A stretch of DNA of 64,000 nt from Leptolyngbya boryana PCC 6306. Its GTDB lineage: Bacteria > Cyanobacteriota > Cyanobacteriia > Leptolyngbyales > Leptolyngbyaceae. A program made the translations under genes and the position numbers. This document shows, one piece after another, positions 1 to 8,956 of the stretch. The notes under the pieces are model-generated. The model was not told where the DNA came from and ran no database searches. It worked only from the letters and a program-made list of their open reading frames with translations. The first letter of the stretch is position 1. Each line of letters begins with the position of its first letter. Where the stretch lies: the NCBI RefSeq assembly GCF_000353285.1, contig NZ_KB731324.1:3366577-3430576 (forward strand), in the 5' to 3' direction.

Positions 1-294
1 GGTCGGGGGTTACAGTCGGTGAATATTTTGCGAAATCACGGCGAGGATTTTACTCGTGGTGTAGCGTTCTACCCGAGGGGGTGGACAGATGATGAGATGC
101 AAGCTTATTCCCGCCGCCAGCTTGAACTTGCGAGTGCTTATGTCGAGTCGCTGCCTGAAATCAGCCCGGCACGGGATTTCTGCCGCGTCATTCTAACGTT
201 GGCTTATGCAACTTTAGAAGCGATACAGCACGGGGCAGAAAAACTCAGTCGATCGGAAGTCATGGAACTGGTTCAGCAAGTGACAGCGAGTTAG
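1..294 (+). CDS. Squalene/phytoene synthase family protein, C-terminal fragment
   Basis: The reading frame is open at the left edge of the window, so only about the last 97 codons are present. The visible part reads GRGLQSVNILRN and continues through a Y-P-R-G-W segment to TLEAIQHGAEKLSRSEVM. This pattern is typical of the C-terminal end of trans-isoprenyl diphosphate synthases of the squalene/phytoene type, where the Q-x-V-N-I-L-R-N helix precedes the last helices. These enzymes condense two farnesyl or geranylgeranyl diphosphates head to head, giving hopanoid or sterol precursors (squalene) or carotenoids (phytoene). The wording resembles the squalene synthase branch more, but the aspartate-rich motifs lie outside the window, so the substrate cannot be decided. 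A GTG at 19 could be mistaken for a start, but homology continues upstream of it. Confidence 0.75.
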   Translation, partial: GRGLQSVNILRNHGEDFTRGVAFYPRGWTDDEMQAYSRRQLELASAYVESLPEISPARDFCRVILTLAYATLEAIQHGAEKLSRSEVMELVQQVTAS

Positions 295-943
295 AACCGT
301 TTGAATGAGATCAACCTTTGCGTTTCCAGTCCGTGGTGGATTGGAAACGCGATTGCAGCGAATCGCTTTAGTCTCTCTGCATGATGCAAATCGATAGCGC
401 TTCATTGTGATTTGCACATGAACTCTCCAACAATCTTCATCTTCCCCAAAAGCTCTCGCGCAAGCCATCTCAGTCAGTTCGTGAGATCCCACAGGAACTT
501 CCCACAATACGGCTTCAATCTTTCACAGAATGAGAAATTTGCTGTTACAGAGCGATACTAATTTGCTCTGTTAAGAAATATTAAAGAACGCGATCGCACG
601 CTCATTGGGCTATCTAAATCTCCCTGAGCTTCCATGTTGAAAAATCTTGGGTTATGAAACCTAGCAGGATTGTCATAGCTTGAACCAGGCTGTAGCATCG
701 CTTCCGGCCGGAAAACGTCGAGATCACGGACTCAATCCTGCTTCTAGCTCAGGACGTACAACAATTTTTATGAACAACAAGATTCAGAGACTATCAATTA
801 TGCTTAAGCGAATCAATCAAAAATCTCAATCCTTGAGTAATGTAAAGTTAATCACAAACCTCTTGACTTTTCGATTTCACCTAATGCCTCAGATCCAAGC
901 AGAGTCAAGAAAATCCGAACTTTGAATTATTGTTAATAAGCTT

Positions 944-972
944 CTGAAACGTTTTCATCAAAGCCCTATAAT
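944..972 (+). promoter_or_regulatory. Candidate psaA promoter
   Basis: A consensus -10 hexamer TATAAT at 967-972 is preceded by AT-rich DNA. The -35 position (about 944-949, CTGAAA) matches the consensus poorly, as is common for regulated cyanobacterial photosystem promoters. It would give a psaA 5' leader of roughly 200 bases. Confidence 0.4.
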
Positions 973-1161
973 GACCCATTGAGAACCCACGAAGGCGCGA
1001 TCCCAATACCTGGGAGCCAACTGGAATCTCAGACCAAGCTACTCAGCGACATCTGCGGAATCCGCAACTAGGTCTTATGCCTTGTCATCCCGTCGCGAGT
1101 TTGCTTAACAGAAGGGTTTGAGAACCAGTGCCGGATCGGGATTCCTCGTTCCTTGTCTAGA

Positions 1162-1169
1162 GAGAGGAG
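1162..1169 (+). promoter_or_regulatory. psaA ribosome binding site
   Basis: The purine-rich stretch GAGAGGAG lies 7 bases before the ATG at 1177. It supports this ATG over an in-frame TTG at 1153, which would add eight residues not typical of PsaA. Confidence 0.6.
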
Positions 1170-1176
1170 AGTCTCA

Positions 1177-3432
1177 ATGACAATTAGCCCACCGGAGCGC
1201 GAGGCAAAGGTGCGGGTCGTCGTTGATAAAGATCCCACCCCGACTTCTTTCGAGAAATGGGGACAGCCGGGACACTTCGATCGAACCCTATCTAAGGGAC
1301 CCAAAACCACCACTTGGATTTGGAACCTTCACGCTAACGCTCACGATTTCGATAGCCATACAAGCGACTTAGAAGACGTTTCTCGTAAAATTTTTAGCGC
1401 GCACTTCGGTCATTTAGCCGTTGTGTTCATTTGGTTGAGTGGAATGTACTTCCACGGCGCTAAGTTTTCAAATTATGAAGCATGGCTTGCAAACCCGACT
1501 GGTGTAAAACCCAGCGCGCAAGTGGTTTGGGACATCTTCGGTCAAGAAATTCTTAACGCGGATGTCGGCGGCGGCTTCCACGGAATTCAGATCACCTCTG
1601 GTTTATTCCAAATGTGGCGGGGTGCTGGCTTCACGAACACATTTCAGCTTTACTGCACCGCAATCGGCGGTCTCGTCATGGCTGGTTTGATGCTGTTTGC
1701 AGGCTGGTTCCACTATCACAAACGCGCTCCCAAACTGGAATGGTTCCAGAATGCGGAGTCCATGATGAATCACCACCTGGCCGGTCTGTTCGGACTCGGT
1801 TCGTTGGGTTGGGCGGGACACCAGATCCACGTCTCCCTACCTGTGAACGAGTTGCTCGATCGGGGCGTACCTGCGGATAAGATTCCTCTGCCTCATGAGT
1901 TCATCTTGAACACCCAATTGATGGCGGATATCTATCCCAGCTTCGCAAAAGGTCTTATTCCTTTCTTTACCCTCAACTGGGGTGAATATTCTGACTTCCT
2001 CACCTTCAAAGGTGGTTTGAACCCGGTCACGGGCGGTCTCTGGCTGACTGACACGGCACATCACCATTTGGCGATCGCTGTGTTGTTCATCATCGCTGGA
2101 CACATGTACCGCACCAACTGGGGTATCGGTCACAGCATGAAGGAAATTCTGGAAGCACATAAAGGTCCTTTCACTGGGGAAGGTCACAAAGGCTTATACG
2201 AAGTTCTGACCACTTCTTGGCACGCTCAACTGGCAATCAACTTAGCAATGGTTGGTTCTTTGAGCATCATCGTGGCTCAGCACATGTATGCAATGCCGCC
2301 TTACCCGTATTTGGCAACTGACTATGCAACGCAGTTGTCGCTATTTACTCACCACATGTGGTTGGGTGGATTCTTTATCGTCGGTGGAGCCGCTCACGGA
2401 GCGATCTTCATGGTGCGTGACTACGATCCAGTTGTGAACCAAAACAACTTGCTCGATCGCGTATTGCGCCATCGCGATGCCATCATTTCTCACTTGAACT
2501 GGGTTTGTATCTTCTTGGGCTTCCACAGCTTCGGTCTGTACGTGCATAACGACACGATGCGTGCTTTGGGTCGTCCGCAAGATATGTTCTCGGATACCGC
2601 AATTCAATTGCAGCCTGTGTTTGCGCAGTGGGTACAAAACCTGCATACGCTTGCACCGGGCACAACTGCTCCGAATGCGCTGGCTCCTGCGAGCTTTGCA
2701 TTTGGCGGTGGAACGGTCGCTGTCGCTGGCAAAGTTGCCATGATGCCGATCGCGTTGGGTACGGCGGACTTCATGGTTCACCATATTCATGCTTTCACGA
2801 TTCACGTAACAGTTCTTATCCTCTTGAAGGGTGTGCTGTTTGCGCGTAGCTCACGCTTGATTCCTGATAAAGCGAATCTTGGTTTCCGCTTCCCGTGCGA
2901 TGGTCCGGGTCGTGGCGGTACTTGCCAAGTGTCTGGATGGGATCACGTGTTCCTCGGTCTGTTCTGGATGTACAACTCCTTGTCGATCGTTATCTTCCAC
3001 TTCAGCTGGAAAATGCAGTCTGATGTTTGGGGCACGGTTGGAGCAGATGGAACGGTAGACCATATTACGGGCGGTAACTTCGCTCAAAGTGCGATCACAA
3101 TCAATGGTTGGTTGCGCGACTTCCTGTGGGCACAAGCGGCTCAGGTGATTGGATCTTACGGATCTGCGTTGTCAGCTTATGGACTCATGTTCTTGGGCGC
3201 TCACTTTGTTTGGGCATTCAGCTTGATGTTCCTGTTTAGCGGACGCGGTTACTGGCAAGAACTGATCGAATCGATCGTTTGGGCACACAACAAGCTCAAA
3301 GTTGCACCTGCAATTCAGCCTCGTGCGTTGAGCATTATTCAAGGACGGGCTGTGGGCGTTGCTCACTACCTATTAGGCGGGATTGCCACAACGTGGGCAT
3401 TCTTCCTAGCTCGATCATTGTCAATCGGATGA
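1177..3432 (+). CDS. psaA: Photosystem I core protein PsaA (P700 apoprotein A1)
   Basis: PsaA is one half of the photosystem I reaction-centre heterodimer in the thylakoid membrane. It binds the P700 chlorophylls, much of the antenna chlorophyll, and shares the FX iron-sulfur cluster with PsaB. The product is 751 residues, the usual length. It starts [12 protein letters not shown] and carries many His-rich transmembrane helices (for example [13 protein letters not shown]). The FX-binding loop [12 protein letters not shown] is present with both cysteines, and the C-terminal region contains [16 protein letters not shown]. The start was placed at the ATG with a good ribosome binding site. psaB follows after 20 bases in the same direction, so the two are almost certainly co-transcribed. 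No oddity seen. Confidence 0.98.
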   Translation: MTISPPEREAKVRVVVDKDPTPTSFEKWGQPGHFDRTLSKGPKTTTWIWNLHANAHDFDSHTSDLEDVSRKIFSAHFGHLAVVFIWLSGMYFHGAKFSNYEAWLANPTGVKPSAQVVWDIFGQEILNADVGGGFHGIQITSGLFQMWRGAGFTNTFQLYCTAIGGLVMAGLMLFAGWFHYHKRAPKLEWFQNAESMMNHHLAGLFGLGSLGWAGHQIHVSLPVNELLDRGVPADKIPLPHEFILNTQLMADIYPSFAKGLIPFFTLNWGEYSDFLTFKGGLNPVTGGLWLTDTAHHHLAIAVLFIIAGHMYRTNWGIGHSMKEILEAHKGPFTGEGHKGLYEVLTTSWHAQLAINLAMVGSLSIIVAQHMYAMPPYPYLATDYATQLSLFTHHMWLGGFFIVGGAAHGAIFMVRDYDPVVNQNNLLDRVLRHRDAIISHLNWVCIFLGFHSFGLYVHNDTMRALGRPQDMFSDTAIQLQPVFAQWVQNLHTLAPGTTAPNALAPASFAFGGGTVAVAGKVAMMPIALGTADFMVHHIHAFTIHVTVLILLKGVLFARSSRLIPDKANLGFRFPCDGPGRGGTCQVSGWDHVFLGLFWMYNSLSIVIFHFSWKMQSDVWGTVGADGTVDHITGGNFAQSAITINGWLRDFLWAQAAQVIGSYGSALSAYGLMFLGAHFVWAFSLMFLFSGRGYWQELIESIVWAHNKLKVAPAIQPRALSIIQGRAVGVAHYLLGGIATTWAFFLARSLSIG

Positions 3433-3452
3433 GCGAGGATTAACAAACAGCT

Positions 3453-5666
3453 ATGGCAACTAAGTTCCCCAAATTTAGTCAAGACCTTGCCCAAGATCCT
3501 ACTACTCGTCGGATTTGGTATGGGATTGCCACCGCTCACGACTTTGAAAGCCACGACGGAATGACGGAAGAGAAGCTCTATCAAAAGCTTTTCGCAACTC
3601 ACTTCGGTCACCTGGCAATCATCTTCTTGTGGGCATCTGGTAGCCTATTCCACGTTGCTTGGCAAGGCAACTTTGAGCAATGGATCAAAGATCCGCTCAA
3701 CATTCGCCCGATCGCTCATGCGATTTGGGATCCTCAGTTCGGTAAGCCTGCGGTAGATGCGTTTACCCAAGGTGGAGCGAACTATCCTGTCGATATCTCT
3801 TACTCAGGTGTTTACCACTGGTGGTACACGATCGGCATGAGAACCAATGGTGATCTGTACCAAGGTTCGATCTTCTTGTTGATCTTGTCTGCTGTCCTCC
3901 TGTTCGCAGGTTGGTTACACCTTCAGCCTAAATTCCGTCCGAGCTTGGCTTGGTTTAAGAACGCTGAATCGCGTTTGAATCACCACTTGTCTGGTTTGTT
4001 CGGTGTTAGCTCTTTGGCTTGGGCAGGTCACTTGATCCATGTTGCTATCCCTGAATCTCGCGGACAGCATGTGGGTTGGGACAACTTCTTGTCCACCATG
4101 CCGCACCCTGCAGGTCTTGCACCTTTCTTTACTGGAAATTGGGGTGTGTATGCAGAAAATCCAGATACGGCTGAGCATATCTTTGGTACGGCTCAAGGTT
4201 CTGGCTCTGCGATCTTGACGTTCCTCGGTGGATTCCACCCGCAAACAGAATCGCTGTGGCTGACCGATATGGCTCACCACCACTTAGCGATCGCGGTGAT
4301 CTTCATCGTGGCAGGTCACATGTACCGCACCAACTTCGGGATTGGTCACAGCATCAAGGACATCCTCAATGCTCACAAACCGCCGGCTGGTGGTTTGGGT
4401 GACGGTCACACTGGACTGTATGACACTGTCAACAACTCCTTGCACTTCCAACTTGGTCTTGCTTTGGCTGCGTTGGGAACGGTGACGTCCTTGGTTGCGC
4501 AGCACATGTACTCGATGCCGCCCTATGCCTTCATTGCGAAGGACTTCACGACTCAAGCTGCTCTGTATACTCATCACCAATACATTGCTGGCTTCTTGAT
4601 GGTGGGCGCATTTGCACACGGCGCAATCTTCTGGGTTCGTGATTACGATCCAGACCAAAACAAGAACAACGTGCTTGCACGTATCTTGGGTCACAAGGAA
4701 GCGATTATCTCTCACCTGAGCTGGGTGTCGCTGTTCTTGGGCTTCCATACTCTCGGGCTGTACGTTCACAACGATGTTGTCGTTGCGTTTGGTACTCCTG
4801 AAAAGCAAATCTTGATTGAGCCTGTGTTTGCTCAATGGATTCAGTCGACTCACGGTAAGGCGCTGTATGGCTTCAATGCTCTACTGTCGAACCCTGACAG
4901 CATCGCAACAACGGCTTGGCCGAACCACGGTAACGTTTGGTTGCCGGGTTGGTTAGATGCGATTAATAGTGGTGTTAACTCACTGTTCTTGACGATTGGT
5001 CCTGGTGACTTCTTGGTTCACCACGCGATCGCGCTCGGTCTGCACACCACCACTTTGATCTTGGTCAAGGGTGCGTTGGATGCTCGTGGATCGAAGCTGA
5101 TGCCGGATAAGAAAGACTTTGGCTACGCATTCCCTTGCGATGGTCCGGGTCGTGGCGGTACCTGCGATATCTCTGCATGGGACTCCTTCTATCTGGCAAT
5201 GTTCTGGATGTTGAATACCATCGGTTGGGTAACGTTCTACTGGCACTGGAAGCATTTAGCGATCTGGTCGGGTAACGTGGCTCAGTTCAACGAAAGTTCG
5301 ACCTACTTGATGGGTTGGCTGCGTGACTACCTGTGGCAATATTCTGCTCCATTGATCAACGGTTACAACCCGTATGGCATGAATAACTTGGCGGTTTGGG
5401 CTTGGATGTTCCTCTTGGGACACTTGGTCTGGGCAACCGGCTTCATGTTCTTGATCTCCTGGAGAGGCTACTGGCAAGAATTGATCGAAACTCTGGTTTG
5501 GGCGCATGAACGCACTCCGCTCGCGAACTTGATTCGCTGGAAAGACAAACCGGTTGCTCTCTCGATCGTTCAAGCTCGTTTGGTCGGTCTGGTTCACTTC
5601 ACGGCAGGTTATGTGCTGACGTATGCAGCCTTCGTGATTGCTTCTACAGCAGGTAAGTTCGGCTAA
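3453..5666 (+). CDS. psaB: Photosystem I core protein PsaB (P700 apoprotein A2)
   Basis: PsaB pairs with PsaA to form the photosystem I core, holding P700, the electron-transfer cofactors and half of the FX cluster ligands. The product is 737 residues, normal for the family. It begins [20 protein letters not shown], a hallmark PsaB N-terminus, and contains the conserved FX loop [18 protein letters not shown] and the helix with GRGYWQ-like sequence ([16 protein letters not shown]) near the C-terminus. It lies 20 bases after psaA and is followed by a strong hairpin terminator, so psaA-psaB is a two-gene operon here. Confidence 0.98.
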   Translation: MATKFPKFSQDLAQDPTTRRIWYGIATAHDFESHDGMTEEKLYQKLFATHFGHLAIIFLWASGSLFHVAWQGNFEQWIKDPLNIRPIAHAIWDPQFGKPAVDAFTQGGANYPVDISYSGVYHWWYTIGMRTNGDLYQGSIFLLILSAVLLFAGWLHLQPKFRPSLAWFKNAESRLNHHLSGLFGVSSLAWAGHLIHVAIPESRGQHVGWDNFLSTMPHPAGLAPFFTGNWGVYAENPDTAEHIFGTAQGSGSAILTFLGGFHPQTESLWLTDMAHHHLAIAVIFIVAGHMYRTNFGIGHSIKDILNAHKPPAGGLGDGHTGLYDTVNNSLHFQLGLALAALGTVTSLVAQHMYSMPPYAFIAKDFTTQAALYTHHQYIAGFLMVGAFAHGAIFWVRDYDPDQNKNNVLARILGHKEAIISHLSWVSLFLGFHTLGLYVHNDVVVAFGTPEKQILIEPVFAQWIQSTHGKALYGFNALLSNPDSIATTAWPNHGNVWLPGWLDAINSGVNSLFLTIGPGDFLVHHAIALGLHTTTLILVKGALDARGSKLMPDKKDFGYAFPCDGPGRGGTCDISAWDSFYLAMFWMLNTIGWVTFYWHWKHLAIWSGNVAQFNESSTYLMGWLRDYLWQYSAPLINGYNPYGMNNLAVWAWMFLLGHLVWATGFMFLISWRGYWQELIETLVWAHERTPLANLIRWKDKPVALSIVQARLVGLVHFTAGYVLTYAAFVIASTAGKFG

Positions 5667-5696
5667 TCGAACTGAATGCAGTAGGTAAATGAAAGA

Positions 5697-5725
5697 AATC
5701 CCTCACCTTTGGGTGGGGGATTTTT
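5697..5725 (+). terminator. Rho-independent terminator of psaAB
   Basis: An 11-base stem (AATCCCTCACC paired with GGTGGGGGATT, one G-T wobble) with a 4-base loop is followed by a T run at 5721-5725. It starts 31 bases after the psaB stop codon. Confidence 0.85.
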
Positions 5726-5804
5726 GGTATAGAGCCTCAGGTTCAGTCGGGTTATACGTATGGCACGTCTTGAGGAAGAATCTTGCATCCAAGACGTCAA
5801 ACGC

Positions 5805-6542
5805 TTAATCCCATTCTTCAGCTTCTTCGATTTCAATTTGCGCGATCGCTGTTCTGATGGCTTGCCAATCCGCTCGATTGGTATCAGCGACTAATTGCCC
5901 CCGCTCTAACTGCAAAACCCGTTGGCTAAACTGCTCTGCCCAATCAAACTGATGCGTTACGGCTAAAACCGTACAATCCACCTGCGCTAAAATCCGCAGC
6001 AATAACTCACTCCGATTTGCATCTAAATTTGCAGTCGGTTCATCGAGTAACAATATCGCAGGCTGACAGATTAATCCTCTCGCGATCGCAATCCACTGTC
6101 TTTCTCCGGTTGAAAGCTCTTGCTCTGTGCGATCGTACCAATCCCGAGCAATCTTTATGCGCTCAAAACATTCATCCACGCATCGGTCAACATCTTTGAG
6201 ATTTCGCAAACTTAATGGATAGCTCAATGCTTCTCGAACCGTCATGCCAAACAATTTGGGTTCTTGTGCAACAAACAGAATTTGCTGGCGCAATTTTGTG
6301 ACTGAGATTTCTTGAAAGCTTTTGCCTTCAAACTGGATTGACCCCTGAGTTGGTTCAGCTAATCGGTTGAGCAGTCTGAGCAACGTCGTTTTACCTGAGC
6401 CGGACGCACCGACGATCGCAATTCGTTCTCCCTGGTTCACGCCAAACGAGATATTGCGCAGCAGGGCATGATCTTCCAGAGTATTGCCTCTTTTGCTCAG
6501 CCTGAAATGAGAAAAACTCACGTTCTCTACTTGTAATTGCAT
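5805..6542 (-). CDS. ABC transporter ATP-binding protein, FetA/YbbL-like
   Basis: This is the nucleotide-binding subunit of an ABC transporter, about 245 residues. Visible motifs are Walker A (GASGSGKTT), a Q-loop (FVAQEPKLFG), the signature LSTGERQW (a variant of LSGGQ), Walker B (AILLLDEPTANLD) and the switch histidine (AVTHQFDW). The Q-loop followed by LFGMTVREAL resembles the FetA/YbbL group linked to metal export, but its usual FetB/YbbM membrane partner is not next door. I chose the ATG at 6542 (MQLQVENVSF) because it shares one base with the stop of the upstream gene (TGATG). An upstream extension of 13 residues is possible but would overlap that gene further. The only neighbouring membrane protein is the overlapping 180-residue one, which is not a recognisable ABC permease. 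Confidence 0.8.
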   Translation of the reverse strand: MQLQVENVSFSHFRLSKRGNTLEDHALLRNISFGVNQGERIAIVGASGSGKTTLLRLLNRLAEPTQGSIQFEGKSFQEISVTKLRQQILFVAQEPKLFGMTVREALSYPLSLRNLKDVDRCVDECFERIKIARDWYDRTEQELSTGERQWIAIARGLICQPAILLLDEPTANLDANRSELLLRILAQVDCTVLAVTHQFDWAEQFSQRVLQLERGQLVADTNRADWQAIRTAIAQIEIEEAEEWD

Positions 6543-7081
6543 CAAATCTTGCCTAACGTGAAAGCGGTCGAAATTGTCCAAGCATCAATCAGCAACAGGA
6601 AGAAGGTGAAGCCTAACAAGATCAAATACATCCACGGTTGTGACAAGGGTTTGACATCAGTCGTATCGATTCCGGTCTCTGCCTGAACGCGATCGACGAA
6701 TCGCGCAAATCCAACGATACGCATTGGCAAAAGATAGCCTTCACCGGATTGGCTAAGAAAATAGTAGACTAATCCGCCCTGACCGGTCGATCGCGGTTTC
6801 AATGCCTTCACATCTGCCCAGGCAAGCTGCCAACCCCGGCGGAAAAACTTTGGAACCCACCCTGGATAAGCAACTTGAATTCCTTCTGAATCGACAATCA
6901 CTCGTTCACTTAATGCAGCGAGGAGGATAAGAAATCCGATCGCAATTCCTACCCAAAGCCAACGACTCGGAACAGGCGCATCTGTCGCCTCCGCGAGAAA
7001 AGGCAGCGGAGTCGTTAACGCGATGTACAAACTGAGCAACGTAAGTCGAATTAAAGGCGAGATCCGAAAAACATCTGTCAT
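6542..7081 (-). CDS. Conserved membrane protein with a PH-like core
   Basis: About 179 residues with hydrophobic segments near residues 12-30 and 42-58 and a C-terminal one near 148-168. Between them is a soluble part with the pattern VDSEGIQVAYPGW and WADVKALKP, which looks like a small PH-like fold seen in many bacterial membrane proteins. No catalytic motif is visible and I do not recognise a function. The ATG at 7081 overlaps the stop of the upstream hydrolase as TGATG, and its own stop overlaps the start of the ABC ATPase in the same way. This predicts translational coupling of the three genes. It could serve as a partner of the ABC ATPase, but that is inference only. Confidence 0.7.
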   Translation of the reverse strand: MTDVFRISPLIRLTLLSLYIALTTPLPFLAEATDAPVPSRWLWVGIAIGFLILLAALSERVIVDSEGIQVAYPGWVPKFFRRGWQLAWADVKALKPRSTGQGGLVYYFLSQSGEGYLLPMRIVGFARFVDRVQAETGIDTTDVKPLSQPWMYLILLGFTFFLLLIDAWTISTAFTLGKI

Positions 7082-7995
7082 CACACACACTCCTTAATCC
7101 AACCGAGAATCTTGCGATTCACTTCCTCCGGGCGTTCGTCGTGGGGACAATGCCCTGCATTCTCAATCTCAACTAATTCCAGTTTTGGATTGAGTTTGAC
7201 ACAATACTCAGCCAAACTCGGCGGCACGAATTTATCTTGCTTCCCCCAAAACAGCAACATCGGAACCCGCACTGTCGGCAAAATCGATCGCGCTCGGTAT
7301 TCCGTTACTTTTGGAGTATTAACCATCGATCGCAACGCCTTGACTGCACCTGTATCTCGCGCTGGAGTCGCTAAAATTTCAATCAGTTCGTCTGTAATCC
7401 CGTCCGAACTTGCATAAGCCTGTTTTGCCCAGAGCCGAATCAAGCGCGAACTTCTCAATACTCGAAAGAACGGATTAAAAATCAATGGAAACGTAAAAAT
7501 ACTTTTCCCTACCACCATAATTGGACGAACGACCTTCACTGCCGAGTCAAACCATTCTGGCTGCTCCAGCACCGAAGAATCGGGTAAATTCAGCATCACG
7601 ACACCTTTGACCATGTCTGGGTAAGCCTTCGCCACTGCCAGACAGACCGAAGAGCCAATCGAATTTCCAATCAGCACAACAGGTTCACGCACAAACGTCA
7701 GCCAGAAATCATGCACCTGTTCGAGCCAGAGTCTTAAGTTGTAAGGCGCGATCGCTTTCTCCGAAGCCCCAAATCCCAACAAATCCAGTGCATATACCGT
7801 ATGATGCTGGCTCAGCACCGACAGATTATGTCGCCAATGCCCGATCGAAGCGCCGAACCCATGAATGAACAGCAACGGCGGCGCAATTTCTGATTTTTGC
7901 GATCGCAAATAAGTATACCGAGTTTGCCAACCGCGCCACATCCAATCGCGTTGACTGCCAATTCGTTGTCGCCAAGGTAATGCGTCTACCACCAT
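7081..7995 (-). CDS. Alpha/beta-fold hydrolase
   Basis: A 304-residue hydrolase of the alpha/beta superfamily. The oxyanion region is HGFGAS (residues 45-50). The nucleophile elbow is GNSIG with Ser112. The acid is probably the Asp in LLFWGKQDKFVPP (about 255), and the base is the His in NAGHCPHDERPE (about 282). Such proteins act on esters, amides or related bonds; in cyanobacteria and plants several close groups act on chlorophyll derivatives or lipids, but the substrate cannot be read from sequence. It is the first gene of a three-gene minus-strand unit whose members overlap by one base each. Confidence 0.85.
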   Translation of the reverse strand: MVVDALPWRQRIGSQRDWMWRGWQTRYTYLRSQKSEIAPPLLFIHGFGASIGHWRHNLSVLSQHHTVYALDLLGFGASEKAIAPYNLRLWLEQVHDFWLTFVREPVVLIGNSIGSSVCLAVAKAYPDMVKGVVMLNLPDSSVLEQPEWFDSAVKVVRPIMVVGKSIFTFPLIFNPFFRVLRSSRLIRLWAKQAYASSDGITDELIEILATPARDTGAVKALRSMVNTPKVTEYRARSILPTVRVPMLLFWGKQDKFVPPSLAEYCVKLNPKLELVEIENAGHCPHDERPEEVNRKILGWIKECV

Positions 7996-8208
7996 GCACT
8001 CGACTCATGTAAACATTTATCTATTCTAATCATCAGGTTCGATATCCAATTCTTGATCCCTCCTTTAGAATTAAAGTTAAGAAATTCCCCGAAAACTCGT
8101 CAGACTGAGTAGAATGACGAGTACGATTTCTCAGCGAATTGACAATTGTTTACTGATCGACAGACAAATCGATCGCACATTGTCTCCCTTATCCACTTAA
8201 TTCAACAG

Positions 8209-8742
8209 GTGCCTGTGATAGAAAAAAGACCCAATCGAGACATGCCCGTAATCAACGAACGGATTCGGTTTCCGAAAGTTCGTGTCATTGATGCAGATGG
8301 TTCTCAGCTTGGCATTATGACCTCACGTGAAGCTCAAACAATGGCAGACGAGAAAGAACTCGATCTCGTTCTCGTGAGCGATAAAGCTGATCCGCCTGTC
8401 GTCAAGATCATCGACTACGGTAAGCATAAGTTCGAGCAAGAAAAGAAGGCGAAAGAAGCTAAGAAGAAACAGCATACCGTAGATGTCAAGGAAGTAAAAA
8501 TGCGCTACAAAATTGAGGAGCACGACTATAACGTGCGAATCAATCAAGCTGAACGCTTCCTGAAGGCAGGGGATAAAGTCAAAGCCACGATCATGTTCCG
8601 TGGACGAGAAATTCAGCACAGTGATCTTGCAGAAACTCTGCTGAAGCGGATGGCGACTGACCTCCAAGAAATTGCGGAAGTGCAACAAGCACCGAAGAAA
8701 GAAGGGCGCAATATGATGATGCTGCTCGCACCGAAGAAGTAG
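8209..8742 (+). CDS. infC: Translation initiation factor IF-3
   Basis: IF-3 binds the 30S subunit, checks the start codon and prevents premature 50S joining. The sequence has the conserved N-terminal block [19 protein letters not shown] and the C-terminal domain with KEVKMR and FRGREIQH, ending [16 protein letters not shown] chose the GTG at 8209 (protein [10 protein letters not shown] onward, 177 residues), because this length and N-terminus match cyanobacterial IF-3. An in-frame ATG at 8146 would add 21 residues without family support. A non-ATG start is common for infC and is tied to autoregulation in enterobacteria. It is a single-gene unit followed by a hairpin at 8835. Confidence 0.95.
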   Translation: MPVIEKRPNRDMPVINERIRFPKVRVIDADGSQLGIMTSREAQTMADEKELDLVLVSDKADPPVVKIIDYGKHKFEQEKKAKEAKKKQHTVDVKEVKMRYKIEEHDYNVRINQAERFLKAGDKVKATIMFRGREIQHSDLAETLLKRMATDLQEIAEVQQAPKKEGRNMMMLLAPKK

Positions 8743-8747
8743 GGAAT

Positions 8748-8826
8748 TAGGGGAATGGGGAGATTCAGACGATACTCTCCCTTGTGAAGCATAATATCGC
8801 CATTCCCCTATTCCTCCATTCCCCCA
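8748..8826. repeat. G-rich intergenic inverted repeat after infC
   Basis: TAGGGGAATGG at 8748-8758 is perfectly complementary to CCATTCCCCTA at 8800-8810, and a further CCATTCCCCC follows at 8816-8825. The unit resembles short G-rich repeats found at other gene ends in this window. Confidence 0.6.
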
Positions 8827-8834
8827 ACCCAATT

Positions 8835-8869
8835 AAGGGACAGTGAGATCAATTCTTGCTGTCCCTTTT
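8835..8869 (+). terminator. Hairpin terminator downstream of infC
   Basis: AAGGGACAG (8835-8843) pairs perfectly with CTGTCCCTT (8859-8867) across a 15-base loop, followed by two more T. It lies about 90 bases after the infC stop. Confidence 0.6.
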
Positions 8870-8956
8870 GCTTCGGTAGAAACTTGGGCATCTTAGGGAG
8901 GATTCCTCACATACATCAAGGAATCATGTGCATCGATTTAACGAGAACACCCCCAC

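Larger units (their letters stand above)
295..1176 (+). other. Long non-coding leader upstream of psaA
   Basis: About 880 bases separate the truncated synthase from psaA. I see no convincing gene here: the open frames present lack recognisable motifs. Visible elements are a perfect 12-base palindrome TTCCGGCCGGAA at 702-713, AT-rich sequence at 780-960, and a TATAAT at 967-972. Cyanobacterial psaA genes often have long, multi-promoter, light-regulated upstream regions, which fits, but only the -10 element is directly visible. Confidence 0.5.

Noticed and set aside
839-856. HLR1-like element (RpaB site) upstream of psaA
   Set aside because: One half-site AATGTAAA is present at 839-846, but the expected second half-site 10 bases on does not match.
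214-925. Open frames at 214-507 (minus) and 680-925 (plus) upstream of psaA
   Set aside because: No recognisable motif; the first overlaps the end of the synthase gene and the second reads through AT-rich leader sequence.
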